A DNA stretch of 64,000 bases from Methylobacterium sp. E-005. Its GTDB lineage: Bacteria > Pseudomonadota > Alphaproteobacteria > Rhizobiales > Beijerinckiaceae. Made by a program: the position numbers and the translations under genes. The stretch covers positions 1 to 64,000 of the forward strand of contig NZ_JAKSYG010000179.1 in NCBI RefSeq assembly GCF_022829725.1. The letters are read 5' to 3'. Below, piece after piece: positions 9,339 to 18,863 of the stretch (position 1 is the stretch's first letter; each line of letters starts with the position of its first letter). Under the pieces are notes generated by a model. It worked only from the letters and a program-made list of their open reading frames with translations, had not been told where the DNA came from and searched no databases.

Positions 9339-9371
9339 GGCGCAGCCGCGCCGCGCTCATTTGAGACCCGG

Positions 9372-9932
9372 CTACCGCTTCAGCCACGCGTCGAGCGCCT
9401 CGTAGCGGGTCGGATCGTCCGGGCAGAGGCCGGTGCCGCATTCCGCCGCCGTCGAGACGGCATTGGCAAGGATGACGCCGAGGAACAGCAGAAGGCAGGC
9501 CGTCCCGAAGGTCCCGGCGCCCCCTCCGGCACAGGGTGCGGGCTGGCCGGTGTCGGCGATCAGGAGGAGCACGGCCACCGCCCCGATCAGCGCCACGAAG
9601 GCGATCAGCGCCAGCGTGTAGAAGTGAAGGCCGAACAGCGTCGCGCCGTAGCCGCCGGCGCCGGGCACCACATGCAGGGCGACCTGCCGCGCCGCGACGG
9701 CCGCACCGGCGATCGCGCTCAGGATCGCGATCCCGTAATGCGCCGGCCGGGGGCCGAACCGGACGCTGAGCGCGAAGCCGAGGCCCGAAGCCGCGAACGC
9801 CGCCCGCTGCAGGAGGCAGAGCGGACATGGCAACTCGCCGAGCAGGATCTGATAGCCGAAGGCCACCAGCAGGATCGCGCAACAGCCGAGCAGTCCGAGG
9901 GCGTTGAGCGTGCGGGCGTGAAGCAGCGTCAT
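9372..9932 (-). CDS. dsbB: Disulfide bond formation protein B
   Basis: Inner-membrane quinone reductase that re-oxidises DsbA. The 186-aa protein has four hydrophobic segments and the DsbB redox motif CPLCLLQR in the first periplasmic loop (about residues 35-42). Cysteines later in the chain (PAPCAGG, AECGTGLCPD) could supply the second redox pair; the spacing differs from E. coli. The ATG at 9930-9932 gives the expected short N-terminus. The small DUF5993 gene lies 14 bp upstream on the same strand, suggesting one transcript. A DsbA-like protein is encoded at 27922. Confidence 0.82.
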   Translation of the reverse strand: MTLLHARTLNALGLLGCCAILLVAFGYQILLGELPCPLCLLQRAAFAASGLGFALSVRFGPRPAHYGIAILSAIAGAAVAARQVALHVVPGAGGYGATLFGLHFYTLALIAFVALIGAVAVLLLIADTGQPAPCAGGGAGTFGTACLLLFLGVILANAVSTAAECGTGLCPDDPTRYEALDAWLKR

Positions 9933-9946
9933 GGCGGGCGATTCGC

Positions 9947-10102
9947 TTAGAAAGCGAGCTTGAGCATCGACGTGGCATGGGCCGCGAACAGCGCCAGCGT
10001 GCCGATGAGCCCGGCGAGCCACAGGCCGATGGCGGCGCCGCGCCGCCCTACGAGAATCGCGGCCGCGCTGCCCGCGAAGCCGATGAACGGCAACATCATC
10101 AT
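9947..10102 (-). CDS. DUF5993-like small membrane protein, 51 aa
   Basis: It starts with three Met codons (MMMLPFIGFAGSAAAILVG), has two hydrophobic helices (about residues 3-18 and 25-41), and ends HATSMLKLAF. This shape and the HAT...L.LxF ending recall DUF5993 proteins, which I recall lying beside dsbB genes. GGGAAGG precedes the start codons. It is followed 14 bp later by dsbB. A role with DsbB is suggested by the pairing only. Confidence 0.65.
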   Translation of the reverse strand: MMMLPFIGFAGSAAAILVGRRGAAIGLWLAGLIGTLALFAAHATSMLKLAF

Positions 10103-10279
10103 GGACCTTCCCGTCTCGTCGCGCCGCCGGGAAGCCGGAGCCGCCGCCCGCATCGCACGCATGCGGGTCTTGGCTTTCGCGGACCTGTCGCGCTGGCGTC
10201 GCAGCCGGCCGGCCGGCATGCTACCCACAGGTCGAAAAGCCGGCGCCGCAAAAGGCGAGCCGGCCTCGGGAGACGCCCC

Positions 10280-11098
10280 ATGACTGCAGCCCCTGCGCCG
10301 GTCCCGCCCGTCGCGCACGATCCGCAGGCTCCGATCCTGCTGCGCGACGATGCCGGCGGCGTCGCGACGCTGACGCTCAATCGCCCTCAGGCCCGCAACG
10401 CCCTGTCGATGGCCCTGATGGCGGCCCTTCAGGACGCGCTCGACGCGATCCGCGACGATCCGACGGTGCGGGTCGTGATCCTGCAGGGGGCCGGACCGGC
10501 CTTCTGCGCGGGGCACGACCTCAAGGAGATGCGCGCCGACCCGTCCCGGGCGGCGACGGAGGCGGTGTTCCGCGCCTGCGCCCGGCTGATGCTGAGCCTC
10601 ACGCGCCTGCCGCAGCCGGTGATCGCCCGGGTCCACGGCATTGCCACCGCGGCCGGCTGCCAGCTTGTCGCCACCTGCGACCTTGCGATTTGCGCCGAGA
10701 CGGCGCGCTTCGCCACGCCGGGGGTGCAGATCGGCCTGTTCTGCTCGACCCCGATGGTCGCGCTGTCCCGGGCCGTGTCGCGCAAGGCCGCCCTGGAGAT
10801 GCTGCTGGTCGGCGAGCCGATCGACGCGCAGGAGGCGTTGCGGATCGGCCTCGTCAACCGCGTCGTGCCGGAGGCGGAGCTCGACGGCGCGGTCGGCGCC
10901 CTGGCGGCCCGGATCGCCGGGAAGGCCCGGCGCGTCGTGGCGATCGGCAAGGAGGCGTTCGGCCGGCAGATCGAGATGGGCCTGGAGGAGGCCTACACCT
11001 ACACCGCCGACATCATGGTCCGGAACATGATGATGGCCGACGCGCAGGAGGGCATCGACGCGTTCCTGGGCAAGCGCCCGCCCCGCTGGGAGCCGTGA
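10280..11098 (+). CDS. Enoyl-CoA hydratase/isomerase family protein
   Basis: Crotonase-fold enzyme, 272 aa. The core shows TLNRPQARNALSMALMAAL (about residues 37-55), the oxyanion-hole loop FCAGHDLKEM (about 75-84), and IARVHGIATAAGCQLVATCD (about 115-134). The usual catalytic Glu positions after AGGG are changed: here the motif is TAAGCQL, so hydratase activity is uncertain. It could be an isomerase or an ECHDC3-like member. The ATG at 10280 follows GGGAGA. No neighbouring beta-oxidation genes. Confidence 0.85.
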   Translation: MTAAPAPVPPVAHDPQAPILLRDDAGGVATLTLNRPQARNALSMALMAALQDALDAIRDDPTVRVVILQGAGPAFCAGHDLKEMRADPSRAATEAVFRACARLMLSLTRLPQPVIARVHGIATAAGCQLVATCDLAICAETARFATPGVQIGLFCSTPMVALSRAVSRKAALEMLLVGEPIDAQEALRIGLVNRVVPEAELDGAVGALAARIAGKARRVVAIGKEAFGRQIEMGLEEAYTYTADIMVRNMMMADAQEGIDAFLGKRPPRWEP

Positions 11099-11240
11099 AC
11101 CCGGGCGGTCTTGCGCGATAGGACGCAGGCCCATCGGCGCGGCGGACGTAGGTTACGGCGTCGGCCTGCCCTAGGATCGGAGATGCGCGCGGGTGTGTCG
11201 AACCCGCGCCCTCAACGCGGCCCTCAACGCGGAACGGCTG

Positions 11241-11549
11241 ATGAGCACCATCGACCTGTTCGGTCTGACGCTGGCCTTCTACGGCGCGATGCCGCCGCCC
11301 CGCCCGCCGCGCCCGGATCGGAACGGTGCGACCTGGGCCGCCGCCCTGGTGTTCGGCGGCATCTGCATCGCCATGGTGGGGCCGATGATCACCATCTGGA
11401 GCTTCCACCGGCCCTACGCCGAGGCGAAGGCGCGCTGCATCCAGTCCGGCGGCCGCGTCCTGTACGGAGCGCTGGACGGCAGCGGGCCCTATCGCTGCGA
11501 TCACCCGGTCGCGACCAGCCTCGCACAGCCGGCCAAGAGTGCGGATTAA
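11241..11549 (+). CDS. Hypothetical membrane protein, 102 aa
   Basis: Unrecognised. It begins MSTIDLFGLTLAFYGAMPPP, has one clear transmembrane helix (AALVFGGICIAMVGPMITIW, about residues 33-52), and a soluble C-terminal part with two cysteines (ARCIQSG and YRCDHP) that could be periplasmic. An upstream start at 11193 in the same frame is possible but has no better ribosome binding site. The cardiolipin synthase gene follows 107 bp or less downstream, so co-transcription is likely. Confidence 0.6.
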   Translation: MSTIDLFGLTLAFYGAMPPPRPPRPDRNGATWAAALVFGGICIAMVGPMITIWSFHRPYAEAKARCIQSGGRVLYGALDGSGPYRCDHPVATSLAQPAKSAD

Positions 11550-11656
11550 TCCGCGCTGCCGCCGATCCTTCGTCTATATCCGGCGCCACGACCAGCGAAC
11601 CGGATGCCGAGACCTTGGAAAACGCGCTCACGCGATGGCTTCAATCGACCGCCCTG

Positions 11657-13051
11657 ATGCGCGCGGACGTGGAGGCCTTACTCGGCTTTGCCCTGGCGAT
11701 CGGCGTCACCCTGCATGCGCTGCTGCGCAAGCGGCGGGTCAGCGTGGCGGTGGGCTGGATCGGGCTCGCATGGCTGTCGCCGATCTTCGGCACCGCGCTG
11801 TACCTGACCTTCGGCATCAACCGCGTCTCGCGCCGGGCCCGACGGCTGCGGACCAAGCCCTCCGACGCCGCGCATCTGCCCGATACCGACGACGCGGTGG
11901 TGCCGGAGGCGCTGTGGCCCCTCGACCGGGCGATCCGGCGCATCACCGGCCTGCCGGCCTTCGCGGGCAACACCGTGCAGATGTTCCGCAACGGCGACGC
12001 GGGCTATCCGGCCATGCTGGCGGCGATCCGGGAGGCCAAGGCCAGCATCGGCCTGTCGAGCTACATTTTTCGCGATGATCCGACCGGCCGGGAGTTCTGC
12101 GACGCCCTGGTGGAGGCGCAAGCCCGCGGGGTGCAGGTTCGTGTCATCATCGACGGGATCGGCGGCGGCTACTTCCGGGCGCCTGTCTACCGCCGCCTGA
12201 CGGCGGCCGGCGTACCGGCCGCCCTGTTCATGCACTCGGCCCTGCCCTGGCGGATGCCGTTCCTGAACCTCCGCTCGCACAAGAAGCTGCTGATCGTCGA
12301 CGGACGCATCGCCTTCACGGGCGGGCTGAACATCTGGCATGCGAACCGCGTCACGCTGAAGCCCGAACATCCGATCCGCGACACCCATTACCGGCTGACC
12401 GGCCCCGTGGTGGAGCAGCTCGCCGCCGCCTTCGCGGCCGATTGGGCCTTCGTGGCCAGCGAGAATCTCGACGGTCCGCCGTGGTTCGTCGATCTGGAAC
12501 CGACCGGCAACAGCGTCGCCCGGGCGGTGACCTCCGGCCCGGACGCCGACGTGGAGAAGATCGAGCAGGTCATCCTCCAGGCGCTCGCCTGTGCGCGTCG
12601 GACCGTGCGGTTCGTGACGCCCTACTTCCTGCCGGACGAGCTCATCACCGGCGCCCTCGCCCAGGCCGCGACACGGGGCATCACCGTCGACGTGATCATC
12701 CCGCGGGTCAGCGATCACCACTTCATCGACTGGGCGACCCGGGCCCATCTCGACCCGCTGCTCCGGGCCGGCGTCCGGGTCTGGCTCGACGAGCCGCCCT
12801 TCGATCATTCCAAGGTGATGGTGGTGGACGATATCTGGTGCTTCGTCGGCAGCGCCAACTGGGACATGCGCAGCTTCCGGCTGAACTTCGAGCTGAACGT
12901 CGAGATCGTCGACGCGGACCTCGCCGCCGAACTCGACCGATTCATGCGCGGCAAGATGGAGGCGCGGCTCAGCCGTGAGGATCTCGCCGCGCGGTCCTTG
13001 CCCGTCCGTTTGCGAGACGCAGGCGTGCGACTGCTGCTGCCATACCTTTGA
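11657..13051 (+). CDS. cls: Cardiolipin synthase / phospholipase D-like protein
   Basis: Membrane enzyme that joins phosphatidylglycerol units into cardiolipin. The 464-aa form has two N-terminal hydrophobic helices (PLDc_N region, about residues 5-55) and two HKD motifs: SHKKLLIVDGRIAFTGG near residue 213 and DHSKVMVVDDIWCFVGS near residue 382. The C-terminus ends LLLPYL. Start is uncertain: an in-frame TTG at 11615 adds 14 residues, and neither has a strong ribosome binding site. Its last 83 bp overlap the convergent EEP-family gene. Confidence 0.85.
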   Translation: MRADVEALLGFALAIGVTLHALLRKRRVSVAVGWIGLAWLSPIFGTALYLTFGINRVSRRARRLRTKPSDAAHLPDTDDAVVPEALWPLDRAIRRITGLPAFAGNTVQMFRNGDAGYPAMLAAIREAKASIGLSSYIFRDDPTGREFCDALVEAQARGVQVRVIIDGIGGGYFRAPVYRRLTAAGVPAALFMHSALPWRMPFLNLRSHKKLLIVDGRIAFTGGLNIWHANRVTLKPEHPIRDTHYRLTGPVVEQLAAAFAADWAFVASENLDGPPWFVDLEPTGNSVARAVTSGPDADVEKIEQVILQALACARRTVRFVTPYFLPDELITGALAQAATRGITVDVIIPRVSDHHFIDWATRAHLDPLLRAGVRVWLDEPPFDHSKVMVVDDIWCFVGSANWDMRSFRLNFELNVEIVDADLAAELDRFMRGKMEARLSREDLAARSLPVRLRDAGVRLLLPYL

Positions 13052-13775
13052 AGCGGCCCGGCACGTGCTCCTCGGGTGCCGGCCCGAGATGGACGACGAT
13101 CGGCCGGTGATCGGAGGGTCCCCGCGGCAGCACCGCGTGGTCGTGGCAGATCAGACCGCGGGCGAGGCAGCGGTCGAGGCGCAGCGGCAGCACCTCCACC
13201 ATCGCGTGGGTCGGCCGGCGGGGGCCGACATCGCGGAAGCCCGGGATCATCGCAGGCCCGACGATGTTGTAGTCGCCGAGCACGGCGGCGCGCGGGGGCA
13301 GCTCCGAGACGATCCGGCGGAGCTGGCGCCGGTTCAGCATCTGCCCGTGCGACAGGTGGACGTTGGCGACGCCGAACGCGCCGAGATCGAGAATCTGGCA
13401 GACCCGATGGACCAGGGCGCCCGAGGGCAGCGTGATCACCCGCGGCGGCGCCGGCCAGGGCTTTGGGCTCCACATGGCGAGGCCGTGGATCCGCCCCGGC
13501 AGGGGCGCCCAGGCATAGTGGCCGCCGATCCGGTCCAACAGGAACCCGATGGCGCGCGTCGCCTCCTGCATCAGCAGCAGATCCGGCTTCTCCTGGGCGA
13601 CCAGGGCGGCGACATCGTCGACGGCCGCGCCGGTGCGCCGCAACAGGTTCCAGCTCACGATCTTGAATGGCGCATGGGGCGCCTCCGCCGCCCGGAGCGG
13701 CGGGGTCGGGATCGTGGTCGGGCCGAGGCGGCCCGGACGTGCAGCGATGGTCATCGGGTCGGACTCGTACCTCAC
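12969..13775 (-). CDS. Endonuclease/exonuclease/phosphatase (EEP) family hydrolase
   Basis: Mg2+-dependent phosphodiesterase fold of the DNase I/exonuclease III/sphingomyelinase superfamily. Seen: KIVSWNLLRR (Asn) near residue 38, LLLMQEATR (Glu) near 66, GDYNIVGP near 166, and the closing SDHRPIVVHL (Asp-His) near 221. All core residues appear present. The start is a GTG at 13773-13775 with GGGAG upstream; an ATG at 13752-13754 is the alternative. The C-terminal tail past SDHRPIVVHL is basic and overlaps the end of cls on the opposite strand. Substrate unknown; a lipid or nucleic acid is possible. Confidence 0.82.
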   Translation of the reverse strand: MRYESDPMTIAARPGRLGPTTIPTPPLRAAEAPHAPFKIVSWNLLRRTGAAVDDVAALVAQEKPDLLLMQEATRAIGFLLDRIGGHYAWAPLPGRIHGLAMWSPKPWPAPPRVITLPSGALVHRVCQILDLGAFGVANVHLSHGQMLNRRQLRRIVSELPPRAAVLGDYNIVGPAMIPGFRDVGPRRPTHAMVEVLPLRLDRCLARGLICHDHAVLPRGPSDHRPIVVHLGPAPEEHVPGRFKGMAAAVARLRLANGRARTARRDPHG

Positions 13776-13906
13776 CGCGCGGCGCTCCCGCCACCGCCAC
13801 GCTGTAACGCGCGTAAGGCCCGGGCGTTCGAGGGCGCGCGGTGTGATGATGCCGCGTTCGCGGCGCGTGCGGGTTGGCCCCCGGTGAGCCGTCCACGCCT
13901 TCGTCC

Positions 13907-16900
13907 CTATAGCGCCACGATATCGACCGCATCCCCGAGCCGCGCCCGGGCGATATCGGCCACGTGGCGGTGGTGGGTGAACAGGATCGGCTGCACCGCG
14001 CCGCCGATCTCCGCGAGCGCGTCCAGACCATACCCCGTACGGGCCTCGTCGAACGTCGAAAAGAGATCGTCGCCGATGAACGGGGCCGGCTCGGCGCGTC
14101 CGGCGTAATCCTCCAGATAGGCGAGCCGCAGGGCGAGGTAGAGCTGGTCGCGGGTGCCCTCGCTCATGCCCTCGATCTCGACCTGACCGCCGCCCGCGCG
14201 CTGCCCGGCGAGCTTCGGGGTATCGGCCTCGTCGAAGGTCTGCGCGAGGCCCGAGAAGGCGCCGCCGGTGAGCGACCGGAACAGCGCCCCGGCGCGCGCT
14301 ACCAGGGGATCCTGCTGCCCGGCCCGGTGCCGGGCCACCGCCTGCCCGAGCATCAGCCCGGCGAGCCGCAGCACCGCCCAGGACCGGGCCGCGCCCTGGA
14401 GATCGGCCTCCGCGGCCTTGCGCTCGGCCAGCGCCAGTTCGGCCCCGATCCCGCCTTCGAGTTCCGCCCGGCGCCGCTCGGCCCGGTCCCGCTCCGAGAA
14501 AATCACCCGGCCGCGCTCCTCCTGCTCCTCGGCCTCCTGGGCGAGCCGCGCCAATTCGGCCTCGATCGCCTCCGGTGAGAGAGCCTCCAACCCGGCACGC
14601 AGATCGGCCTCCGGCAACCCGTCCGCCGCCCCCGCGAGGGTACCGCGCAGGCGGAACAGTTCGGCACGCAGCGTCTCCCGGGCCCGCAGCCGGCCGAACA
14701 GCGCCTCGATCTCCGGCATCGGCGCCCCGGCGCAGTCCGGCATCGCCGCAGCGACGTGGCGGCTCAGCGCCGCGCGCGCCGCCGCTTGCCCGTCGGTGGC
14801 GGTGCGGCCCGCGACGGATGCCTCTTCGAGCCGACGGTCGAGGTCGGCCCGGCGGGCCTCCCGGTTCTGGGCAGCCACAAGGCGGGCATGCAGCGCGCGT
14901 ATCGCCGCCGCGGGGCCCTCCTCCGCGAGATCGGGCGCAAGCGCCTCGACCAGGGCGGCCGCATTCGCCCGGAACGCCTCCCTGTCGCGCCGGATGCCGG
15001 CGGCCCGCCGGTCCAGGGCGGCGCGCTCGGTGAGCCGGTCAGGCACCGCCCGCCACGCTTCCAGCGCAGTCTCGGCCTCCTCGGGCCGGGCCGCAGCGTC
15101 GAGGCCGAGGGGTCGGAGCGCCCCGAGCCATTCGGACTGCCATGCGGATCGGCGGCCCTCGGCTTCCGTGCGGGCCGCCTCCAGCCGCTCCACCGCGGCG
15201 CGCGCGGCGTGCAGCAGGCCGCCGGTCTGTAGGCTCGCCTCCCAGCGGCTCGTCAGGGTCGCGACCCGCGCCTCGAATCGCTCCAGGCGCGCGCCGAGGT
15301 CGAGATCGGGCTCCGGCTCCAGACCAGCGCGGGTCCAGAGGTCGGCGATGGGCGCTCCGGCGGCCGCGATGATCGCCGCGACGCGGTCCCGCTCGATCCG
15401 CTGATCGGCCAGACGCTGCTCGGCCTCGATCAGGCTCTCGACCTCGCCGAGCCATGCCGTCATCTCGGCCGGTGATCCGGGGGTGATGCCTGCGTCGCGC
15501 CACGCCCCGCGCCATGCCGCTTCGCCCTCTTCGATCTCGGCGGTGATGCCGGCTAGGCTGACTTCGGCGGCAGCCAACTCCGCCTCCTGGGCGGCCAGGC
15601 GCTCGCGGTCGGCCGTATGGGCGGCGACCCGGGTGGCGTCGCCGGCGCGCTCGTCGGCGAGGCGGTCCGCGTCGAGGAGCGCACGCTCGTAGGCGGCGAT
15701 CGCCGCGGGCTCGGCCCTCCGCCCCGCCGAAAGGGCGTCCCGGAGCGGCCCGAAGGCCGCGTCGCGCGCGGCGCGGAGGGCCTCGACCCGTTCCCAGGTC
15801 GCGATCGGCCGGCCCGCCTCGCGCTCGCGCAGCCGGTCCCGGGTGGCGGCGGCCTGCCGGCGGGCCGCGTCGCGCTGGTCCGCCCCGCGCTCCCGCTCGC
15901 GGGCCTTGCCGTCGAGGAGGGCGCGATAGGCCGCCACCGTCTCGGGCGACGGCAGGGGCATCCGCACGAGCGCGGCACTGTCGGCGATCGCCGGAACGAG
16001 CCGGGCCGCCTGATTGCGCAGCAGCGCCGCCTCCCGCCGGATCGCGGCATCGAGAAGGTCATGCGCGTCGAGCCGCTCGCGCAGACGGGCGAGCGGCTTC
16101 AGCGCCTCCCGCAGGGGGGCCGGGTCGCGCGGGGCGCCCGCCGCTTCGATCTCCCCGGCCAGACGGTCGCGCTCGGCCAGAGCCGCCGCGCGGTCCCGGG
16201 CGAGTTGATCCTCGGCGGCCGCCAGGGTCCGGTGCTCGCGGATCAGACGCTCGATCCGCGCCCGGGCGGCGTCGCTCGGCTGACCGGCCTCCAGGGCCGC
16301 AAGGTCGGCGATCCCGATCCGGGCGCGCAGCCGTTCGAGATCCAGGCCGACCTTGTGGGCGTCACCCTCGATTCGCGGCAGATCGGTACCGCCCTTCTCG
16401 AATTCCCTGGTGCCGCTGAACGCGGCCAGAATCGCGTCGGCCCGGAGCGTCAGCCCCGGCTCGACCGGCACCGCCTCGGCCTCGGCCTGCGCACGGGCGA
16501 GGGCGGATTCGGCGCGCTCGGCCTCGCTATCCGCAAGGCGGTACTGTTCGAGGGCGGTGCCGAGCCGGTCGATCCAGGCCGGATCCGCGTCGATCAGGCC
16601 GTCCTCAGCCAGGATGCGCTGCTCCAGGGCGTCGATCTCGCCCAGAAGCGGCCGGACCCGCTTGAGCCGCTCCAGGCGGGCGCGGGCGACCGCGAGGTTC
16701 TTCTGCTCGGCCCGGAGCGTATCGAGCTGCCCGGCCGCAGCGGCGATCTCGTCGTTCAGGGCGCGCCAGTCGCCGGAGCGCAGGCTGGTGTCGCGGATCG
16801 CCCGGCGGGCGGTCTCGTGGCGCTCCAGGGCCTGATAGAAGGTCCGGTGCTTGGCTTGGCGCGGGGCGAAGATTTCGTCCGCTTCCTTGTCGAGAGTGGA

Positions 16901-17383
16901 TTGCAGCTCCGTGAGCCCCCGCAGGCCGGAGCCGGCCGCGAACAGGCTCGCGCCGACCTCGCCCTCGACATCGACCATCTCGCGCCCGCCGGCCCGCAGG
17001 CTCGCCGCATCGAGGCCGAAGGCGCGGCAGAACACGGTGCGCGAGATGCCCCCGAGGAACGGTGCCAGCGCATCGTCCGGGATCGGCGCGTCGGCGGCGT
17101 CGATCAGGGTGCGGGCGTTGCCCTTCCGGCGGCGGAAGCTCAGCCGGCGCCCATCCGCGGCAGCGATTTCCGCCCCCAGGCGCAGCAGGGGCATGTCGTG
17201 CTGGAAGGCGTAAGGGGTGGATTTCCCGAACCCGAACAGCAGGTCGGTCACGGCGGCGAGGGCGGTGCTCTTGCCGGCCTCGTTGGCGCCCAGCACCACG
17301 TGCAGGCGGGCGTCCGGCCGGAACGCGAGGGCGCGGTCCGTGAAGGCGCCGTAGCGCTCCAAGGCGAGGTGGATCAGGCGCAT
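13907..17383 (-). CDS. YhaN-like AAA ATPase (SbcC/Rad50 superfamily)
   Basis: Large 1158-aa ATPase with ABC half-sites at both ends and a long Ala/Arg/Glu-rich coiled coil between. N-terminal Walker A is VVLGANEAGKSTALAA (about residues 29-44). The C-terminus carries the signature-like EGTRDQLYLALRLAYLEDYA (about 1063-1082), then Walker B FIGDDLFSTFDEARTGYG and the H-loop FTHHRHV. In Rad50/SbcC-type complexes such ATPases regulate a nuclease partner; the metallophosphoesterase gene lies 18 bp upstream, so the two form a YhaN-YhaO style pair for DNA end or hairpin processing. The exact substrate is not known for this branch. Confidence 0.85.
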   Translation of the reverse strand: MRLIHLALERYGAFTDRALAFRPDARLHVVLGANEAGKSTALAAVTDLLFGFGKSTPYAFQHDMPLLRLGAEIAAADGRRLSFRRRKGNARTLIDAADAPIPDDALAPFLGGISRTVFCRAFGLDAASLRAGGREMVDVEGEVGASLFAAGSGLRGLTELQSTLDKEADEIFAPRQAKHRTFYQALERHETARRAIRDTSLRSGDWRALNDEIAAAAGQLDTLRAEQKNLAVARARLERLKRVRPLLGEIDALEQRILAEDGLIDADPAWIDRLGTALEQYRLADSEAERAESALARAQAEAEAVPVEPGLTLRADAILAAFSGTREFEKGGTDLPRIEGDAHKVGLDLERLRARIGIADLAALEAGQPSDAARARIERLIREHRTLAAAEDQLARDRAAALAERDRLAGEIEAAGAPRDPAPLREALKPLARLRERLDAHDLLDAAIRREAALLRNQAARLVPAIADSAALVRMPLPSPETVAAYRALLDGKARERERGADQRDAARRQAAATRDRLREREAGRPIATWERVEALRAARDAAFGPLRDALSAGRRAEPAAIAAYERALLDADRLADERAGDATRVAAHTADRERLAAQEAELAAAEVSLAGITAEIEEGEAAWRGAWRDAGITPGSPAEMTAWLGEVESLIEAEQRLADQRIERDRVAAIIAAAGAPIADLWTRAGLEPEPDLDLGARLERFEARVATLTSRWEASLQTGGLLHAARAAVERLEAARTEAEGRRSAWQSEWLGALRPLGLDAAARPEEAETALEAWRAVPDRLTERAALDRRAAGIRRDREAFRANAAALVEALAPDLAEEGPAAAIRALHARLVAAQNREARRADLDRRLEEASVAGRTATDGQAAARAALSRHVAAAMPDCAGAPMPEIEALFGRLRARETLRAELFRLRGTLAGAADGLPEADLRAGLEALSPEAIEAELARLAQEAEEQEERGRVIFSERDRAERRRAELEGGIGAELALAERKAAEADLQGAARSWAVLRLAGLMLGQAVARHRAGQQDPLVARAGALFRSLTGGAFSGLAQTFDEADTPKLAGQRAGGGQVEIEGMSEGTRDQLYLALRLAYLEDYAGRAEPAPFIGDDLFSTFDEARTGYGLDALAEIGGAVQPILFTHHRHVADIARARLGDAVDIVAL

Positions 17384-17401
17384 CGGAGCTCTCGAACCAC
17401 G

Positions 17402-18640
17402 TCAGCAGTGCCGGCCGGTGAGGCGGCCGAGGATCAGCGCCTCGGCCTCCGCGCAGAGCGCGTCGAACTCGGCCTCCAGGTCCGCCTCGGCGGCCGCCGC
17501 GGACGGCATCCGGCCGCCGATCTCGGCCAGCGCGGCTCGGGCTCGGCTCCGGAACTCGGGGTCGCGGTCGAGATCGGCGAGCAGGGCGGCCGGGTCGATC
17601 GCGGCGCCGGAGGAGTCAATCGCAGCCAGCGGTCGGCGCGTCTCGATCTTGAGGCGTTCGAGCCAGAGATCCTCGTGCAGCCGGTGGGCCGCGGCTTGGA
17701 TCTCGGCCGTCACCGCCTCCCGGTCGGCCGCCAGGGCATCGTGGGCCTTCGTGGTGCCCGCCAGATGGACGCGCACCAGGACGAGACGGTTCGCCGCCAG
17801 ACCCGCGAGCGGGCGCAGGGCCGCCTCCGTGGCTTCGACCGCGGTGCGGGTGTCGGACGCCTCGGTGAGATCCACCGAGACCCGCTCGAACCGGGCACGG
17901 TCGAGGGCGAGGCGGGTCAGGCCGGTCACGCGGCCGTCAGCCACCTCCACCAGGACGGCGCCCTTCTCACCGCATTCACGGATGCTCCGGCCCTGAAGGT
18001 TGCCGGGGAACACGATCCAGGGATCCTGGGACAGCTCGGCATACTCGTGGATATGGCCGAGCGCCCAGTAATCGTACCCCCTGGCCGTCAGGTCGGCGAC
18101 CGAGCAGGGGGCGTAGGTCTCGTGGGCGGCGTGGCCGGTGCAGGAGGTGTGCAGGATGCCGAGGTTGAACCAGCCCGGCAGGGCCGCCGGATAGGTCAGC
18201 GACAGGTTCTCCTCGACGGCCCGGCCCTGGAAGCTGCGGCCGTGCAGGGCGACGCGCAGGCCCTCGATCCGGTGTGTTCCGGCGCGGTTGGCCGGGAAGA
18301 CATGGACCGAGGGCGGCAGGGTGATCGCGCGGGTGATCACACTCTCGGCATCGTGGTTGCCGCGGACCAGGATCGTCGGGATGCCGGCGCGGTCGAGGCG
18401 GCCCACCTGCCGCGCGAAGAACAGGCCGATCGTGTTGTCGGCCCAATCGCCGTCGTAGACGTCGCCCGCCACCACGACGAAGGCCACCGACCGCTCGATC
18501 GCCTGGGTGACGAGGTCCTCGAAGGCCTGCCGCCCGGCGGCGGCGAGGCGGCGGGCGAGGTCCGCGTCGCGGGTGGCGAGGCCCGAGAGCGGGCTGCCGA
18601 GATGCAGGTCCGCCGCGTGGATGAAGCTGAAGGCTGACAT
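17402..18640 (-). CDS. YhaO-like metallophosphoesterase (SbcD/Mre11 superfamily)
   Basis: Calcineurin-like phosphoesterase of 412 aa, probable nuclease partner of the adjacent YhaN-like ATPase. Motifs in order: FIHAADLHLGSPL (residues 5-17), VVVAGDVYDGDW (about 55-66), LVRGNHDAES (about 90-99), ILHTSCTG (about 160) and WALGHIHEY (about 193-201), all metal ligands of the Mre11-type active site. The start at 18638-18640 places the first motif next to the N-terminus as usual. The C-terminal third is helical and could bind the ATPase coiled-coil base. Confidence 0.87.
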   Translation of the reverse strand: MSAFSFIHAADLHLGSPLSGLATRDADLARRLAAAGRQAFEDLVTQAIERSVAFVVVAGDVYDGDWADNTIGLFFARQVGRLDRAGIPTILVRGNHDAESVITRAITLPPSVHVFPANRAGTHRIEGLRVALHGRSFQGRAVEENLSLTYPAALPGWFNLGILHTSCTGHAAHETYAPCSVADLTARGYDYWALGHIHEYAELSQDPWIVFPGNLQGRSIRECGEKGAVLVEVADGRVTGLTRLALDRARFERVSVDLTEASDTRTAVEATEAALRPLAGLAANRLVLVRVHLAGTTKAHDALAADREAVTAEIQAAAHRLHEDLWLERLKIETRRPLAAIDSSGAAIDPAALLADLDRDPEFRSRARAALAEIGGRMPSAAAAEADLEAEFDALCAEAEALILGRLTGRHC

Positions 18641-18863
18641 CGGCCCTTGGAGGGATCGTGGCGCGTTGGGCATGCACGCCTGTCCCGGGGGAGAGCCAGC
18701 GTGACGAGGCTGGCTCATAGGCCGGCGATGGGGAGCGGCTCAAGCGCCGTCGGGGCGTCTCCCTCTTCAGGCCGGCGCTGGGGGTGGCGGACGCGGGGTG
18801 AGGCTGGCCCGCCGGTGGAGTTCGATCGGTCCCACCCTGCCGGCAGACGGCCCCCCGATCCGA

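Noticed and set aside
15617-18637. 1006-aa open frame antisense to the YhaN/YhaO pair
   Set aside because: Shadow of two well-supported genes; composition biased to Gly/Arg/Asp/Leu with no domain.
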